Below, one piece after another: positions 25,639 through 34,934 of a DNA stretch of 42,736 nt (its first letter is position 1; each line of letters starts with the position of its first letter). The position numbers and the translations under genes were made by a program. Origin of the DNA: Acidobacteriota bacterium (GTDB lineage Bacteria; Acidobacteriota; Terriglobia; Bryobacterales; Bryobacteraceae); contig JAKAJI010000005.1 in NCBI GenBank assembly GCA_021813825.1, positions 1 through 42,736 of the forward strand. The letters are read 5' to 3'. The notes under the pieces are model-generated. The model had not been told where the DNA came from and did no database searches. It was given only the letters and a program-made list of their open reading frames with translations.

Positions 25639-27705
25639 CTAAGGCCGAACGCCGAGTTGCCAGTCGATGAACGACAACTCGTCAGCGAACAGAGCGATCT
25701 CGCGTGAAACCGGCAGGCCGCTCGAGTGTCCGGCCTCGGTATCGTAGCGCAGAAGCACGGGCAGGCCGGAGCCGGTGGAGGCCTGCATCAGCGCGGTCAT
25801 CTTGCGCGCATGCAGTGGGTCCACGCGCGTGTCAAAGTCCCCGGAGACGAAGAGGATCGCGGGGTATTTGCCCCCTTTTTGCACATGGTGGTAAGGGGAA
25901 TAGGCGTACAGGGTCCGGAACTGATTCGCATCGTCGGCCGAGCCATATTCGGGGACCCACCAGCGCGCCACTTTGAATTTGTCGTAGCGGACCATGTCGA
26001 GCAGCGGGAACCCGCAGACGATGGCGCGATAGAGGTCGGGTCGCTGCGTCATGGCGGCGCCCATGAGCAGGCCGCCGTTGGAGCGTCCTTCGATGGCAAG
26101 ATGCTCGGGCTTCGTGTAGCCGAGGCGGATCAGCGTCTCGGCGGCGGCGAAAAAGTCGTCGAAGACGTTCTGCTTGCGGTCGAGCATGCCGGCCTGGTGC
26201 CACTTTTCGCCAAACTCGCCGCCTCCGCGAAGATTCGGCACGGCGAAGACGCCGCCCTGGTCGACAAAAGCCGCCGGCAGTGGTTGGAACTCCGGGGTCA
26301 GGGAGATGTTGAACCCTCCGTAGGCGGTTATCAGCGTGGGATGGCTGCCATCGAGTTTCAGGCCCTTGCGCGCGGTGATGAACATGGGCACGCGCGTGCC
26401 GTCCTTGGACCGGTACCAGACCTGCTTGGTTTCGTACACCGCCGGATCGAGCCGGGCCGAGGGTTCGAACCACGTTTCGCGCGCGCCGGTCGAGAGGTCA
26501 TAGCGGTAAACCGACGTGGGCGCGAGAAACGACCGGAAGGCAAAGAAAGTTTCCTGCGAATCCCAATGCCCGACGAGATCCGAGGCGGTTCCGATGCCGG
26601 GCAATTCGACCGTCCGAACCGGCTTACCTTCGGCGCTGAACACTTCCATTCGCGTGGCGACGTTGTCGAGATACGTCGCGGCAAGATGTCCGCCCACGGC
26701 GCTGAAGCCGGCCATCACGTTCTTGCCTTCAGGCAGGATTTCGCGCCAGTGCGATTGTTCGGGGTGTGCCGCGCCGGCCTCGTAGACGTGCCAGTTGGGG
26801 GCCTTCCAGTTGGTGTGGATGTAGAGCCGGCCGCCGGCGACCGTAGCGTTGAATTCGGAATCCACGCCCTTGACCACGGTGAGAATCGGCCCTCCTTCGG
26901 CGACATTCTGGATGTAAACCTCGTCGCGGCCGCCTGCACCCAGGCTTGCGGTGTAGACCAGGTACTTGCCGTCCTCGGAAAGGCGGGCTGCCACGATATA
27001 GTCCTTGCCGTAGCCGGAGCCGAAGATTTCGCGGTCCGTTTTCGGGTCCGCGCCGAACTCGTGCAGGTGGATGCGAGGACCGGTTTTGCCCGAGAACGTC
27101 GAGTAGTATACGCGCCGGCGATCCGGCGTGATGTTGACGGAGAAGTACCGGTTCGGGGGAAACGAGTCAGGCAAGGCCCGGCCGGTGTCAACATCGAGGA
27201 AGGTGAGCGAAATCTCGTCCTGGCCACCGCGCCGGAGTCCGTAGGCGATCCGCTTTCCGTCGCGGGAGACGCCGGCGAGGGCGACGGAGGTGGTGTGATC
27301 GGGACTCATCGGGTTGGGGTCGACGAGGAGGTGAGGCGCGCCGTGAAGACCTTGCCGGTAGTAGAGCTTCGCCTGGTTCTCTCCGGGCAGGCGGCGCAGG
27401 TAGAAGTAGCGCCCTCCTTCCACCGCCGGAAGACTCATCGTTTCCACGCGCATGAAGCGCTCGAGCCGGCGCTCGATGGCCTCGCGGCCCGGCAGCTTCG
27501 TCAGGATCGAATTGGTGTAGGCGATCTGCTCCTTGATCCAGGCGCGCGTCTCAGGGCTGTTCTGATCCTCGAGCCAGCGGTAGGGATCGGTGATTGTCAC
27601 CCCGTGGATCGTTTCGGTGACGGGATGGACCGGCGTGGGCGGCGGCGGAGGCACGGTCTGCGCGAAACCGGAGACGGCAGCGGCGAGCAAGGCGAATCGA
27701 ACCAT
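25639..27705 (-). CDS. Secreted prolyl oligopeptidase (family S9)
   Basis: 688 aa from ATG 27705 (MVRFALL); the open frame extends six codons to 27723. A Sec leader ends near FAQ. Residues about 20-400 form the seven-blade beta-propeller, the rest the alpha/beta hydrolase. The catalytic Ser lies in EGRSNGGLLMG, Asp in SGDFDTRVDP and His in EAGHSSG, all intact. The enzyme cuts short proline-containing peptides; the leader suggests periplasmic or secreted action. It lies upstream of, and is co-directional with, the two-component pair. Confidence 0.93.
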   Translation of the reverse strand: MVRFALLAAAVSGFAQTVPPPPPTPVHPVTETIHGVTITDPYRWLEDQNSPETRAWIKEQIAYTNSILTKLPGREAIERRLERFMRVETMSLPAVEGGRYFYLRRLPGENQAKLYYRQGLHGAPHLLVDPNPMSPDHTTSVALAGVSRDGKRIAYGLRRGGQDEISLTFLDVDTGRALPDSFPPNRYFSVNITPDRRRVYYSTFSGKTGPRIHLHEFGADPKTDREIFGSGYGKDYIVAARLSEDGKYLVYTASLGAGGRDEVYIQNVAEGGPILTVVKGVDSEFNATVAGGRLYIHTNWKAPNWHVYEAGAAHPEQSHWREILPEGKNVMAGFSAVGGHLAATYLDNVATRMEVFSAEGKPVRTVELPGIGTASDLVGHWDSQETFFAFRSFLAPTSVYRYDLSTGARETWFEPSARLDPAVYETKQVWYRSKDGTRVPMFITARKGLKLDGSHPTLITAYGGFNISLTPEFQPLPAAFVDQGGVFAVPNLRGGGEFGEKWHQAGMLDRKQNVFDDFFAAAETLIRLGYTKPEHLAIEGRSNGGLLMGAAMTQRPDLYRAIVCGFPLLDMVRYDKFKVARWWVPEYGSADDANQFRTLYAYSPYHHVQKGGKYPAILFVSGDFDTRVDPLHARKMTALMQASTGSGLPVLLRYDTEAGHSSGLPVSREIALFADELSFIDWQLGVRP

Positions 27706-27770
27706 TGGCGTATTATCCCGCATACGGTAGAGGATGCGATTCCCGGCGTTCGTGGTAGAACTGTTGAATT

Positions 27771-28085
27771 ATGGCATTTGTGAAAATCGCATCGACGGCG
27801 GATCTGCCGCCGGGCAGCTTAATGCAGGCCGAGATCGGCGAATCGACCTACGCGGTGTGCAATGTGGACGGCGAGATCCACGCGCTATGGGGGACGTGTC
27901 CGCACGCCGAAGGCCCGCTGGGCGAGGGAACGCTGCAGGGGACGATGGTGGTGTGCCCGTGGCACGGCTATGAGTTCGACTGCCGCACCGGCGCAAACGA
28001 CATGGAGCCGGACCTGAAGGTGGCGCGTTACGCGGTGAAGGTGGAAGGCGGGGACATTCTTCTCGATCCGGATCAGGTGTTGTAG
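27771..28085 (+). CDS. Rieske-type ferredoxin
   Basis: 104 aa. The Rieske [2Fe-2S] ligands are Cys43 and His45 (CPHAEG) and Cys62 and His65 (CPWHGYEFD). The small size and lack of a catalytic domain fit a stand-alone ferredoxin such as those feeding ring-hydroxylating dioxygenases or nitrite reductase small subunits. No oxygenase is nearby, so its partner is unknown. It is divergent from the S9 gene and 18 bases before mutM. Confidence 0.92.
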   Translation: MAFVKIASTADLPPGSLMQAEIGESTYAVCNVDGEIHALWGTCPHAEGPLGEGTLQGTMVVCPWHGYEFDCRTGANDMEPDLKVARYAVKVEGGDILLDPDQVL

Positions 28086-28103
28086 TCCGGCGGGCAGCGC
28101 GCG

Positions 28104-28895
28104 ATGCCGGAGCTGCCGGAGGTCGAAACCGTAGTCCGCGGACTCGCGCCGCGGCTGGCCGGCTGTGTGATCCGGCAGGCGTCGTTTTCATCGCATCTTG
28201 TTGTGCGCGAGGATTTCCGGGCTATGGCAGCCCGGCTGGCCGGCCGACGGATCGAGAGCGTTGAGCGGCGGGGGAAATTCATTGTGCTGCGGCTTGACCG
28301 GGGCGCGCTTTCGATCCACCTCGGCATGACTGGCAAGCTGCTGCTTGACGGCGTGCGGGGCGAGCATACCCGTGCGGAGTTTACGCTGGATGGCGGTGTC
28401 CTGGTCTACGACGACGCGCGGCAGTTCGGCCGCATCGAGTATGGGGAACCGGAACCGAAGCGTCTGGCGGGCCTGGGTCCGGATGCGCTCCACTCCGGTA
28501 GGGAAGAGTTCTTCGACACGTTGCGCCGGCACGCCGGGCGCATCAAGCCGCTGCTGCTCAACCAGGGTGTGATCGCGGGGCTTGGCAATATTTACGTGGA
28601 TGAGGCGTTGTTCGCCGCCCGGGTTCACCCCAAGGCTCGCGTGTCGCGTCTGAGCGAACGCCGTTTGCAGGCGCTCCATGAGGCCGTTACGAGCGTGCTT
28701 CGGCGCGCCATTGCGGCGGGCGGTTCGTCGATTTCCGATTACGTTGATGCTGAAGGGCGCCGCGGTTCGTTTCAGAACGAGCACTGCGTTTACGGCCGCG
28801 CGGGCGAGCCGTGCCAAGTGTGCGGCGGAGCGATCCGGCGGATTGAACTCGGGCAGCGCGGGACGCATTATTGCCCGCGCTGCCAGAAGGTCTGA
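28104..28895 (+). CDS. mutM: Formamidopyrimidine-DNA glycosylase (Fpg/MutM)
   Basis: 263 aa, excises oxidised purines (8-oxoG). After the initiator Met the mature N-terminus begins PELPEVETVVRGL, with the catalytic Pro2 and Glu3. The HLGMTGKLL segment and the C-terminal zinc finger (CQVCGG and HYCPRCQK) are intact. The H2TH region lies around residues 150-180 (LNQGVIAGLGNIYVDEALF). It follows the Rieske gene by 18 bases and converges with the large secreted protein gene, 2 bases away. Confidence 0.95.
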   Translation: MPELPEVETVVRGLAPRLAGCVIRQASFSSHLVVREDFRAMAARLAGRRIESVERRGKFIVLRLDRGALSIHLGMTGKLLLDGVRGEHTRAEFTLDGGVLVYDDARQFGRIEYGEPEPKRLAGLGPDALHSGREEFFDTLRRHAGRIKPLLLNQGVIAGLGNIYVDEALFAARVHPKARVSRLSERRLQALHEAVTSVLRRAIAAGGSSISDYVDAEGRRGSFQNEHCVYGRAGEPCQVCGGAIRRIELGQRGTHYCPRCQKV

Positions 28896-28897
28896 GG

Positions 28898-31800
28898 CTA
28901 CTGCGCCGGCGCCGCGCCGACCGGCAATTGCACGGTTTGCGATGTCGCCGGTGTTCCGCCCGAAGGCGTCACGCTGATCGTCAACGGATATGAGCCGGCG
29001 TTGATCGACGACGGGAGCTGGAAGGTCACCAGGTACACGCCGAAGACCTGCGGCTGATAAATCGCGGTGACTGGGGTGTTGATGGGCGCGCCGTTCAGCG
29101 TCACCGTAACTGGTGCGCTAACCGACTCCCCTGCGCCGGGCACGAAGGTAGAAACCACGGGGATTGTCTGTCCCATGCCTTCGGCGAAGACGACCACGGG
29201 ATGGCCGGGCACCGCCGGAGCGGTGGGCGTGATGTAAGCGCCGGTGGTCCCGTCGACGGCAACGGCATAGTTCGTTCCGTTGACCGGTGTACTGAAAATC
29301 GCCGGCGCGTATTGAACGATCGGCACGTTCAGCAGGGTCGCCGAGCCGCTGGCATTGGTGATCGTCACCACGGTGGAGGCGCCGCTGGCTATACCGAATG
29401 GGACGAGGACGTTGATCTGCTCAACTCCGTTCGAATTGACCACGGCCAGGATCGGGGTGGGATTCCCGCCGACCAGCACCTGGATGCCGTTCAGCGAGGT
29501 TGGCATTGTCCCGGCGGGGGGCGTGACCACGCCGCTGATGCCGGGAGTGAGATTGGTGCCGGTGATCGTCAGGATCTCGCCCGGTGTGACCGAGCCCGGG
29601 GCAGGGCCGTTCTGTACGAAGCTGGCTCCATTGACGAACGAGATGTTGCTCGGTCCGGGGGGTGTCACGGTGAGATTAAACGTCGCGGTGAAGGTGGCGT
29701 AGGTCGCAGTCACTATGATCGGACCGCTGGTGTTGCCGGCGGTCACGGTGACAGTCGCGTTGCCGCTATTATCAGTCGTGGCCGAGGGGGAGCTGAGCGT
29801 GGCGCTGCCGCTGGTTACGGTGAAATTCACCGACACGCCGGGGACGGGGTTCTTCTGGTTGTCGAGCGCCTGGACCACGAGCGGTTGCGAGAACTGCACT
29901 CCGGTGATCGCGGTCTGGCTGTTGCCCGAGACGACGTTCAAGCCACCCGGGACTACTACCACTGTTTCGTTAAACGTCGCCACCGCCGCAGTTGAGCCGC
30001 TGCCGGAGGTCATCGTTATCGTCACAGAACCGGGCACGTTGCCTAGAATGACAACCACCTGGGCTTTCCCGTCAGCGTCGGTCACCTTCGGGGCACCGCT
30101 GAGTGTCGCCGCGCCGGAGGTCACCGCAAAACTAACAGGCTGCGCGGCGAGGGGATTTCCGAAGGCGTCGGTCAGTTGCGCTACAAGCGAGATCGGCAAA
30201 GTTTGGCCGGGTTTTCCACTCTGACCGTCCCCTTGAATCTTGGTGAACAAGGCAGGAGGGCCGGGCGTAATGTTGACGGGCACCGGCAGCGAAGTCTGGA
30301 AGTAACCGATGTCGGGGGTTACGGTAGATGAACCGATCACGCCATTGAGCACCACATCGCAGGTGACAATTCCGTTGCTATTGGAAAGTGGCGCTCCGGC
30401 ACAGGAGGCGCCCGGCGTCGTCTTTGGATTCGCTCCGGTTGGGGGATCGAGCGAAATGCCTATGTTCGGCAGCGGCTTCCCGCTGTTGGATACGATCTGG
30501 AACTGGACCGCCCCAGGAATGGTGCTTCCGGCCGGGCCATTGAACTCGGTGCCGTAAGCGGGCAGAATCCGGGTGATTGTAACGTTGCTTGCACCTAGCG
30601 CCGTAGAAACCGTTGTGCAATAAATGCTCACCGACAAGGCTCCCCACGTGGCTGTGATCACTTCCTGGTCGTAGCCCGGGGTGGCGTATAGCAGTTGGCC
30701 GGCAATCATGTCGACGGATGCAATACCGTCGGCATTCGATGGGGCCGTGATTGAATTATGGCCGGTGACCGAACCAACACTGTTGTACGGTATAAGGTTT
30801 CCAATGCCCTGCGTCAGGGTGAAAACCACTGGCTGATTTGGCACTGGGTTGCCGTTCGAGTCCTTTACCAGAACCTCGAAAGGCCGCTGGCCTACGGACG
30901 AAAGCGATACGAGTTGATACGAGTCGATAAGTTGCCCCTGGCCGGCGACTACCTCGAGCGAACCCGCAGAGGAGGTTCCTCCGGTACCTCCGGACGAGCC
31001 TCCCACCGCGTTGATGGTCATTGGAAGTGCCGCGGCTCCGCCGATGGAAACATTAATTGTCATCGGACCGGCTCCGCTCATGACTTTGACCGTAGTGCTC
31101 GCGTATCCCAGTGCGTTCGTGTTCGAGGTGGGCGTAGTCAACAGAAGATTCGAAGGGCCGCTGAAGGCCACGTTCACGTCAGCTTGCGGGTTGCCGTTCG
31201 CGTCGAAAACACGAACGACCAGAGGCTGCGAAATCGCACCAACGGGCACGGTTTGATTGTTGCCATACAGAATGGAATTTGTGTCCGCGCCGAAAGCTTC
31301 GGGCTGAACAACACTGAGAGCGCCGGCCGGCACGGCGGAGGAAATCGCTCCCGTTTTCGTGAGTGTGCCGAGGCTCACCTGGGTCACCCCTGTTGCGGTC
31401 AAGTAGTAAAGGCTCGACGTCGCCAGATGACGTCCGACCGCAACGTCGGGCGTTACCGCAGCCGCCAGAACCTGGGTGCCGGAGGCCACAAACGGCGCCG
31501 GAGTCAGACTCAACGGATTCAATGAAATGTCGAAAAGCGCCTGTGCGGCGCTTGAATAGCCGACGACCACGTTATCCGAACCTACATACAGGGAGTTCAG
31601 TACGGCGCCTGAAGGCAATGCCGACGGGGCGATCGCTCCGGCTACGGTGTGGGCGAAGAGATCGACCACAGACACCGCTGCGGTGCCTCCGGCCTGCTGA
31701 TTCGCCGCGATCATGTAATGTCCGTCCGGCGTGAAAACGGGCTTGCCCGGTAAGCCGCTGATGGGGTACTTGTTCAGCACCGCGTAGCTATTCGGATCGA

Positions 31801-32419
31801 TTTCGTCCACCTCGCCCGGCATTGTCACATAGACCAGACCGTTCGGGCCGACCGCCAACGAAGCGGCGTTGGCCGGCAGCGCCGTGGTTTTGGTCACGGT
31901 GTTGGTGACCGTCGAGAGGGCGGCTAAGGCCAACGATGTGCCGGACTGCGTCAGAAGAAAGATCTGCCCGCCATCGATGCTAGCGTCCAAATCGAGCACT
32001 GTGCCGCTGACCGGTCCTAACGTATCCTCCGTGTCGCTGGCCGTCGCGAGGGCGTGCAGAGATCCCGCTGCAACGTAAAGAGTCTGGCCGTCCAGGCTCA
32101 AGACGGCGCCCGTGGTGGGGTAGCCGAAGTTGGCCACTGGGCTTGCCGTCCCGAGGTTATTGGTGAGTACGTAGAGCGAATTGGTCGACGACGTCGTCAG
32201 GATGTAGACCTTCGATCCGTCCAAAGTCGAGATCGCTCGATAGGCGTTCTGTGAAACCGGAAGAGAAACGCCGGCTGTCAAATTCGCGGCGGAATATGTC
32301 GAGACGGTGCTGACCGAGCCGCCCGCACCCGGCATCACGAACAGAGTCTGGGCCAAGGAAGGGAGGGCAGCGAAGCTCAACAGAATCAGCCATCGGCGAA
32401 CACAAATAAACATCGACAC
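28898..32419 (-). CDS. Large secreted propeller/Ig-repeat protein with Solibacter-type C-terminal domain
   Basis: 1173 aa with a Sec leader (to about residue 23; an alternative ATG lies at 32413). Residues about 25-400 are short blades resembling YVTN/NHL beta-propellers. Residues about 400-930 contain at least four Ig-like (Big_1-type) modules of the form VxFxVTSGxATLS...TVTVTAGN. The C-terminal 230 residues start at ISFVNGASFVQNGPAPGSVTPGE and match the Solibacter uncharacterised C-terminal domain (TIGR03437-like), including VQVLVGGNPTPILAVV and AIYQPQVFGVYLVTFQLP. A surface or secreted adhesin-like role is likely. There is no PEP-CTERM or LPXTG motif at the end. Function is unknown. Confidence 0.85.
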   Translation of the reverse strand: MSMFICVRRWLILLSFAALPSLAQTLFVMPGAGGSVSTVSTYSAANLTAGVSLPVSQNAYRAISTLDGSKVYILTTSSTNSLYVLTNNLGTASPVANFGYPTTGAVLSLDGQTLYVAAGSLHALATASDTEDTLGPVSGTVLDLDASIDGGQIFLLTQSGTSLALAALSTVTNTVTKTTALPANAASLAVGPNGLVYVTMPGEVDEIDPNSYAVLNKYPISGLPGKPVFTPDGHYMIAANQQAGGTAAVSVVDLFAHTVAGAIAPSALPSGAVLNSLYVGSDNVVVGYSSAAQALFDISLNPLSLTPAPFVASGTQVLAAAVTPDVAVGRHLATSSLYYLTATGVTQVSLGTLTKTGAISSAVPAGALSVVQPEAFGADTNSILYGNNQTVPVGAISQPLVVRVFDANGNPQADVNVAFSGPSNLLLTTPTSNTNALGYASTTVKVMSGAGPMTINVSIGGAAALPMTINAVGGSSGGTGGTSSAGSLEVVAGQGQLIDSYQLVSLSSVGQRPFEVLVKDSNGNPVPNQPVVFTLTQGIGNLIPYNSVGSVTGHNSITAPSNADGIASVDMIAGQLLYATPGYDQEVITATWGALSVSIYCTTVSTALGASNVTITRILPAYGTEFNGPAGSTIPGAVQFQIVSNSGKPLPNIGISLDPPTGANPKTTPGASCAGAPLSNSNGIVTCDVVLNGVIGSSTVTPDIGYFQTSLPVPVNITPGPPALFTKIQGDGQSGKPGQTLPISLVAQLTDAFGNPLAAQPVSFAVTSGAATLSGAPKVTDADGKAQVVVILGNVPGSVTITMTSGSGSTAAVATFNETVVVVPGGLNVVSGNSQTAITGVQFSQPLVVQALDNQKNPVPGVSVNFTVTSGSATLSSPSATTDNSGNATVTVTAGNTSGPIIVTATYATFTATFNLTVTPPGPSNISFVNGASFVQNGPAPGSVTPGEILTITGTNLTPGISGVVTPPAGTMPTSLNGIQVLVGGNPTPILAVVNSNGVEQINVLVPFGIASGASTVVTITNASGSATLLNVPIVQYAPAIFSTPVNGTNYAVAVDGTTGAYITPTAPAVPGHPVVVFAEGMGQTIPVVSTFVPGAGESVSAPVTVTLNGAPINTPVTAIYQPQVFGVYLVTFQLPSSINAGSYPLTISVTPSGGTPATSQTVQLPVGAAPAQ

Positions 32420-32527
32420 GGATAGACCTTCAGGTTAAGGATGGACGCGGGAGGCGATCAGACGCAACGATCACAGATAGAGTACCACAACGTCCTCCGG
32501 GCTCTCACAATAATCCAGGGGACACAA

Positions 32528-32559
32528 AAAAAGAGGGGAGCCGAAGCTCCCCTCTTTTT
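32528..32559 (-). terminator. Strong UUCG-loop terminator after the 624-aa secreted gene
   Basis: A perfect 14-bp stem closes a minus-strand TTCG tetraloop, C(UUCG)G, followed by a T-run on the minus strand. It lies about 30 bases past the stop of the upstream gene. The 168-base gap 32420-32587 holds this and little else. Confidence 0.9.
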
Positions 32560-32587
32560 CCGCAAGTTGCGGTTGTTGCTACTTGTG

Positions 32588-34462
32588 TTACTGGCCGAGG
32601 TTCTCCCCCTTCCCTGTCCGGTAGTTGCCCGGACTGTCGAGCACGAGGCCGAGATAGCCTTCCGCCAAGCTGTGTGCGCCCATGTCGGTGATGAACGCGA
32701 AGCCGTGACAGAACTGGAAGTTGGCCTGGGCGATGATGTAGCCCTGGAAGCCAGCCAGCGGGGCGACCGTGCCGGACGGAGCATTGGCGCAATTCGTCAC
32801 GCTGCCGCCGCCGCTCAGGGTCATGGTCAGGATGCAGCCCGCCGGGACCGACGGAGTGGTTACCGTGGCCTGGCTGGCTGTCAGGGCCGTTCCACCAGAG
32901 AGCTGGCCGTAGTAGTTGATGGTGATCGGGCCAGACTGCGGAACCGTGCCAAACGGATCAAGCGAAGTATTCGCGATAGCGATACCCGTATCGAAGCCGG
33001 CTTGGTTGGTGACGAACGGGAAGAGCAGGTTGCAGGTGCAAGGAACGATGGTCAAAGCGTTCGCCGAAACCGAGGTGTCGACGAAGCGCGGCAGCGGCCA
33101 CGTTGCCGGTTCAGCAATTGTCCAACCCGTAGTACCCGGGGCCGGAATCGGCGCGAAGGACAGCTTCACGCTACCCGTGCCCAGAGCAGCCTGTAAGAAG
33201 TTACCGCTCGTGCCGCTCGGGGTTACGGGAATTGAGGCGGATTCTACCGCTGTGGGATCGTCAGTCGCCACTTCGTAAGTTACCCAGCCGGAACCGGTGC
33301 TGTCGAGAGAGACAGCCACGTTGCCCGTCTGAGCGACAGGATTGCCAGCAGGACTATTGCCGTAGCCGTCCGTCGCAACGTAGTCAAGCGTTAGGCTGCC
33401 GTTAGTGACCTGCGCCGGAACCTGCAGAGAAACGCCAGCCGGGAACCCGCTGAAGCGGACCAGGAGGCGCGTGCCGTGGTCGGCAAGCCCACCCATGGCA
33501 TAGGATCCTCCGGTGTTCGAGGGATCGTACATGCCCGATTCTGAATTATAGGAGAATCCAGGCACGTTCTGGGCCCCGCCGCCGTTCGGCGCATAGGACC
33601 CGACGGTCATCGAGGGCCAAGTGCGTGTCTTGAACGAGGACGCGAAGTTTTCCGTGAAATTCACGGCGAAATAGCCGGGACTGGGGGCCGGCAGGCACGT
33701 CTCGACGGTTAGCGGCGTTACCTTGGTAACCAAGCCAGGCGTAACGTAACCAACGATCGGTTGTGGGTTGTTGATCGTCACTGTCTGAGAACCGTTAACC
33801 GCAATGAACATCTGGAGCGGCGACAGTGAGAATTGGGAACCAACGCTGATCTGCGATGCGTTCGCGCGGACGTTCGTGATGCGAAGGGTCAGCGTGGTCA
33901 AAGTTCCGGGAGCATCGATCGGAACACCGAGGAAGGTGATCTGATTGGCGCCCGTCACCACGCCCTGGAACACGTTGTAGTGCCCTGTTGCTCCGTCGTA
34001 GTCACCGCCGGGCAGGCCACTGGCTACGCCGGTCGAGGTGATTGCGCACGTAGCAACGCCACCCGTTGCCGGGCAGACCAATTGCGTGGTGGCCGCATTG
34101 CTGTTGGACGGAACTGCGGTGCTTGGAACGGGAGTCTTGGGAAACGCATCGTCAACGATCAGCAGCGCCTCAGAGAGACCCGTGGTCGTGCTGTAAATGC
34201 GATCCGTGATGGTCGTGTTCAAAGTGACCGAAAGGTTAGACTCCGGAATTGTTTGACCAGCCGGGGTCGGTGTGCCGCCCGTGCAAACCAGGACCACGTC
34301 GCCGACCTGCTCGGTCACGCCTTCGGCGCGGACGAGAGGGGGATTCGCGGCACTGGCCGTGCAAGAAAAGGGCTGCGTAATCTGCGCGGAAACCGCGGGG
34401 GCCGTGGCAAGCACGAGCGCTCCAGCGGCAAACGCCAGAAGACATTTGCGAAAATCTGCCAT
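32588..34462 (-). CDS. Large secreted protein of unknown function
   Basis: 624 aa from the ATG at 34462, which has AAGGAGAAGGAA just upstream; the open frame extends to 34543. The leader MADFRKCLLAFAAGALVLATAPAVSA, about 1-26, is Sec-type. The rest is a long run of beta-strand segments with Thr/Ser/Asn/Gly-rich loops and few cysteines (about eight), with no domain I recognise. Two halves can be seen: one before about residue 240 and one rich in Gly/Pro/Asn after it. The C-terminus has no sorting motif. The protein sits just downstream of the secretin gene and could be a client of the type II system, but nothing in the sequence proves this. A strong terminator follows. Confidence 0.7.
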   Translation of the reverse strand: MADFRKCLLAFAAGALVLATAPAVSAQITQPFSCTASAANPPLVRAEGVTEQVGDVVLVCTGGTPTPAGQTIPESNLSVTLNTTITDRIYSTTTGLSEALLIVDDAFPKTPVPSTAVPSNSNAATTQLVCPATGGVATCAITSTGVASGLPGGDYDGATGHYNVFQGVVTGANQITFLGVPIDAPGTLTTLTLRITNVRANASQISVGSQFSLSPLQMFIAVNGSQTVTINNPQPIVGYVTPGLVTKVTPLTVETCLPAPSPGYFAVNFTENFASSFKTRTWPSMTVGSYAPNGGGAQNVPGFSYNSESGMYDPSNTGGSYAMGGLADHGTRLLVRFSGFPAGVSLQVPAQVTNGSLTLDYVATDGYGNSPAGNPVAQTGNVAVSLDSTGSGWVTYEVATDDPTAVESASIPVTPSGTSGNFLQAALGTGSVKLSFAPIPAPGTTGWTIAEPATWPLPRFVDTSVSANALTIVPCTCNLLFPFVTNQAGFDTGIAIANTSLDPFGTVPQSGPITINYYGQLSGGTALTASQATVTTPSVPAGCILTMTLSGGGSVTNCANAPSGTVAPLAGFQGYIIAQANFQFCHGFAFITDMGAHSLAEGYLGLVLDSPGNYRTGKGENLGQ

Positions 34463-34934
34463 TTCCTTCTCCTTGTGAAGTTGTGGAATTGAATTGATGG
34501 AAGTTCTTTTTTTCAACCTGAGCCTCGTTATTCGTTCATCCATCGAACAGATACTTTAAGAACAGACCTAGCGAACTCCGGCGATTTGAACCTCCGTCGC
34601 CGTTCCGACTGTGCCTGGTCTCGCTGTATCCTCTCCAATGTCGAGCTCAATCTTGTTGTGACTTCTTAATACTTTCCCGATATGCTGTGCTCGCGGGATT
34701 CATGCGTGGGAATGAATGCCGCCAAACCCTTGAGAAGCAATCACATCATTCATAACATTGAATCTTCGGCCAAGTCAAGGACAATCTACAGCCTTGCCGG
34801 CCGGACCTGGGTCCCTAGGGTTCAGAACAACAGTTAAACATGGATCGCCCCGCTAAGTCAATGAATTTCATGTAACCGCGACCTGCAAGGCTTGTGCGGT
34901 AACAATTGCGGGGCGACCGGCGAAGGAGGGGAGG
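34463..34934. other. 472-base gap with structured elements between secretin and 624-aa secreted gene
   Basis: No gene is seen. A hairpin (CGGCGA/TCGCCG, 34579-34602, with an outer GAA/TTC pair) and GTTC-N7-GAAC (34534-34548) lie in the leader of the secreted gene. Further upstream, TCGCCCCGC (34844-34852) pairs with GCGGGGCGA (34908-34916), with a small inner stem ACCGC/GCGGT; this follows the secretin stop by about 20 bases and might act as a terminator, though no T-tract follows. I could not identify a convincing promoter. Confidence 0.4.

Noticed and set aside
25726-27783. 685-aa plus-strand open frame opposite the S9 peptidase gene
   Set aside because: Same reason: the minus-strand protein has intact catalytic residues and a leader, the plus-strand frame has no recognisable domain.
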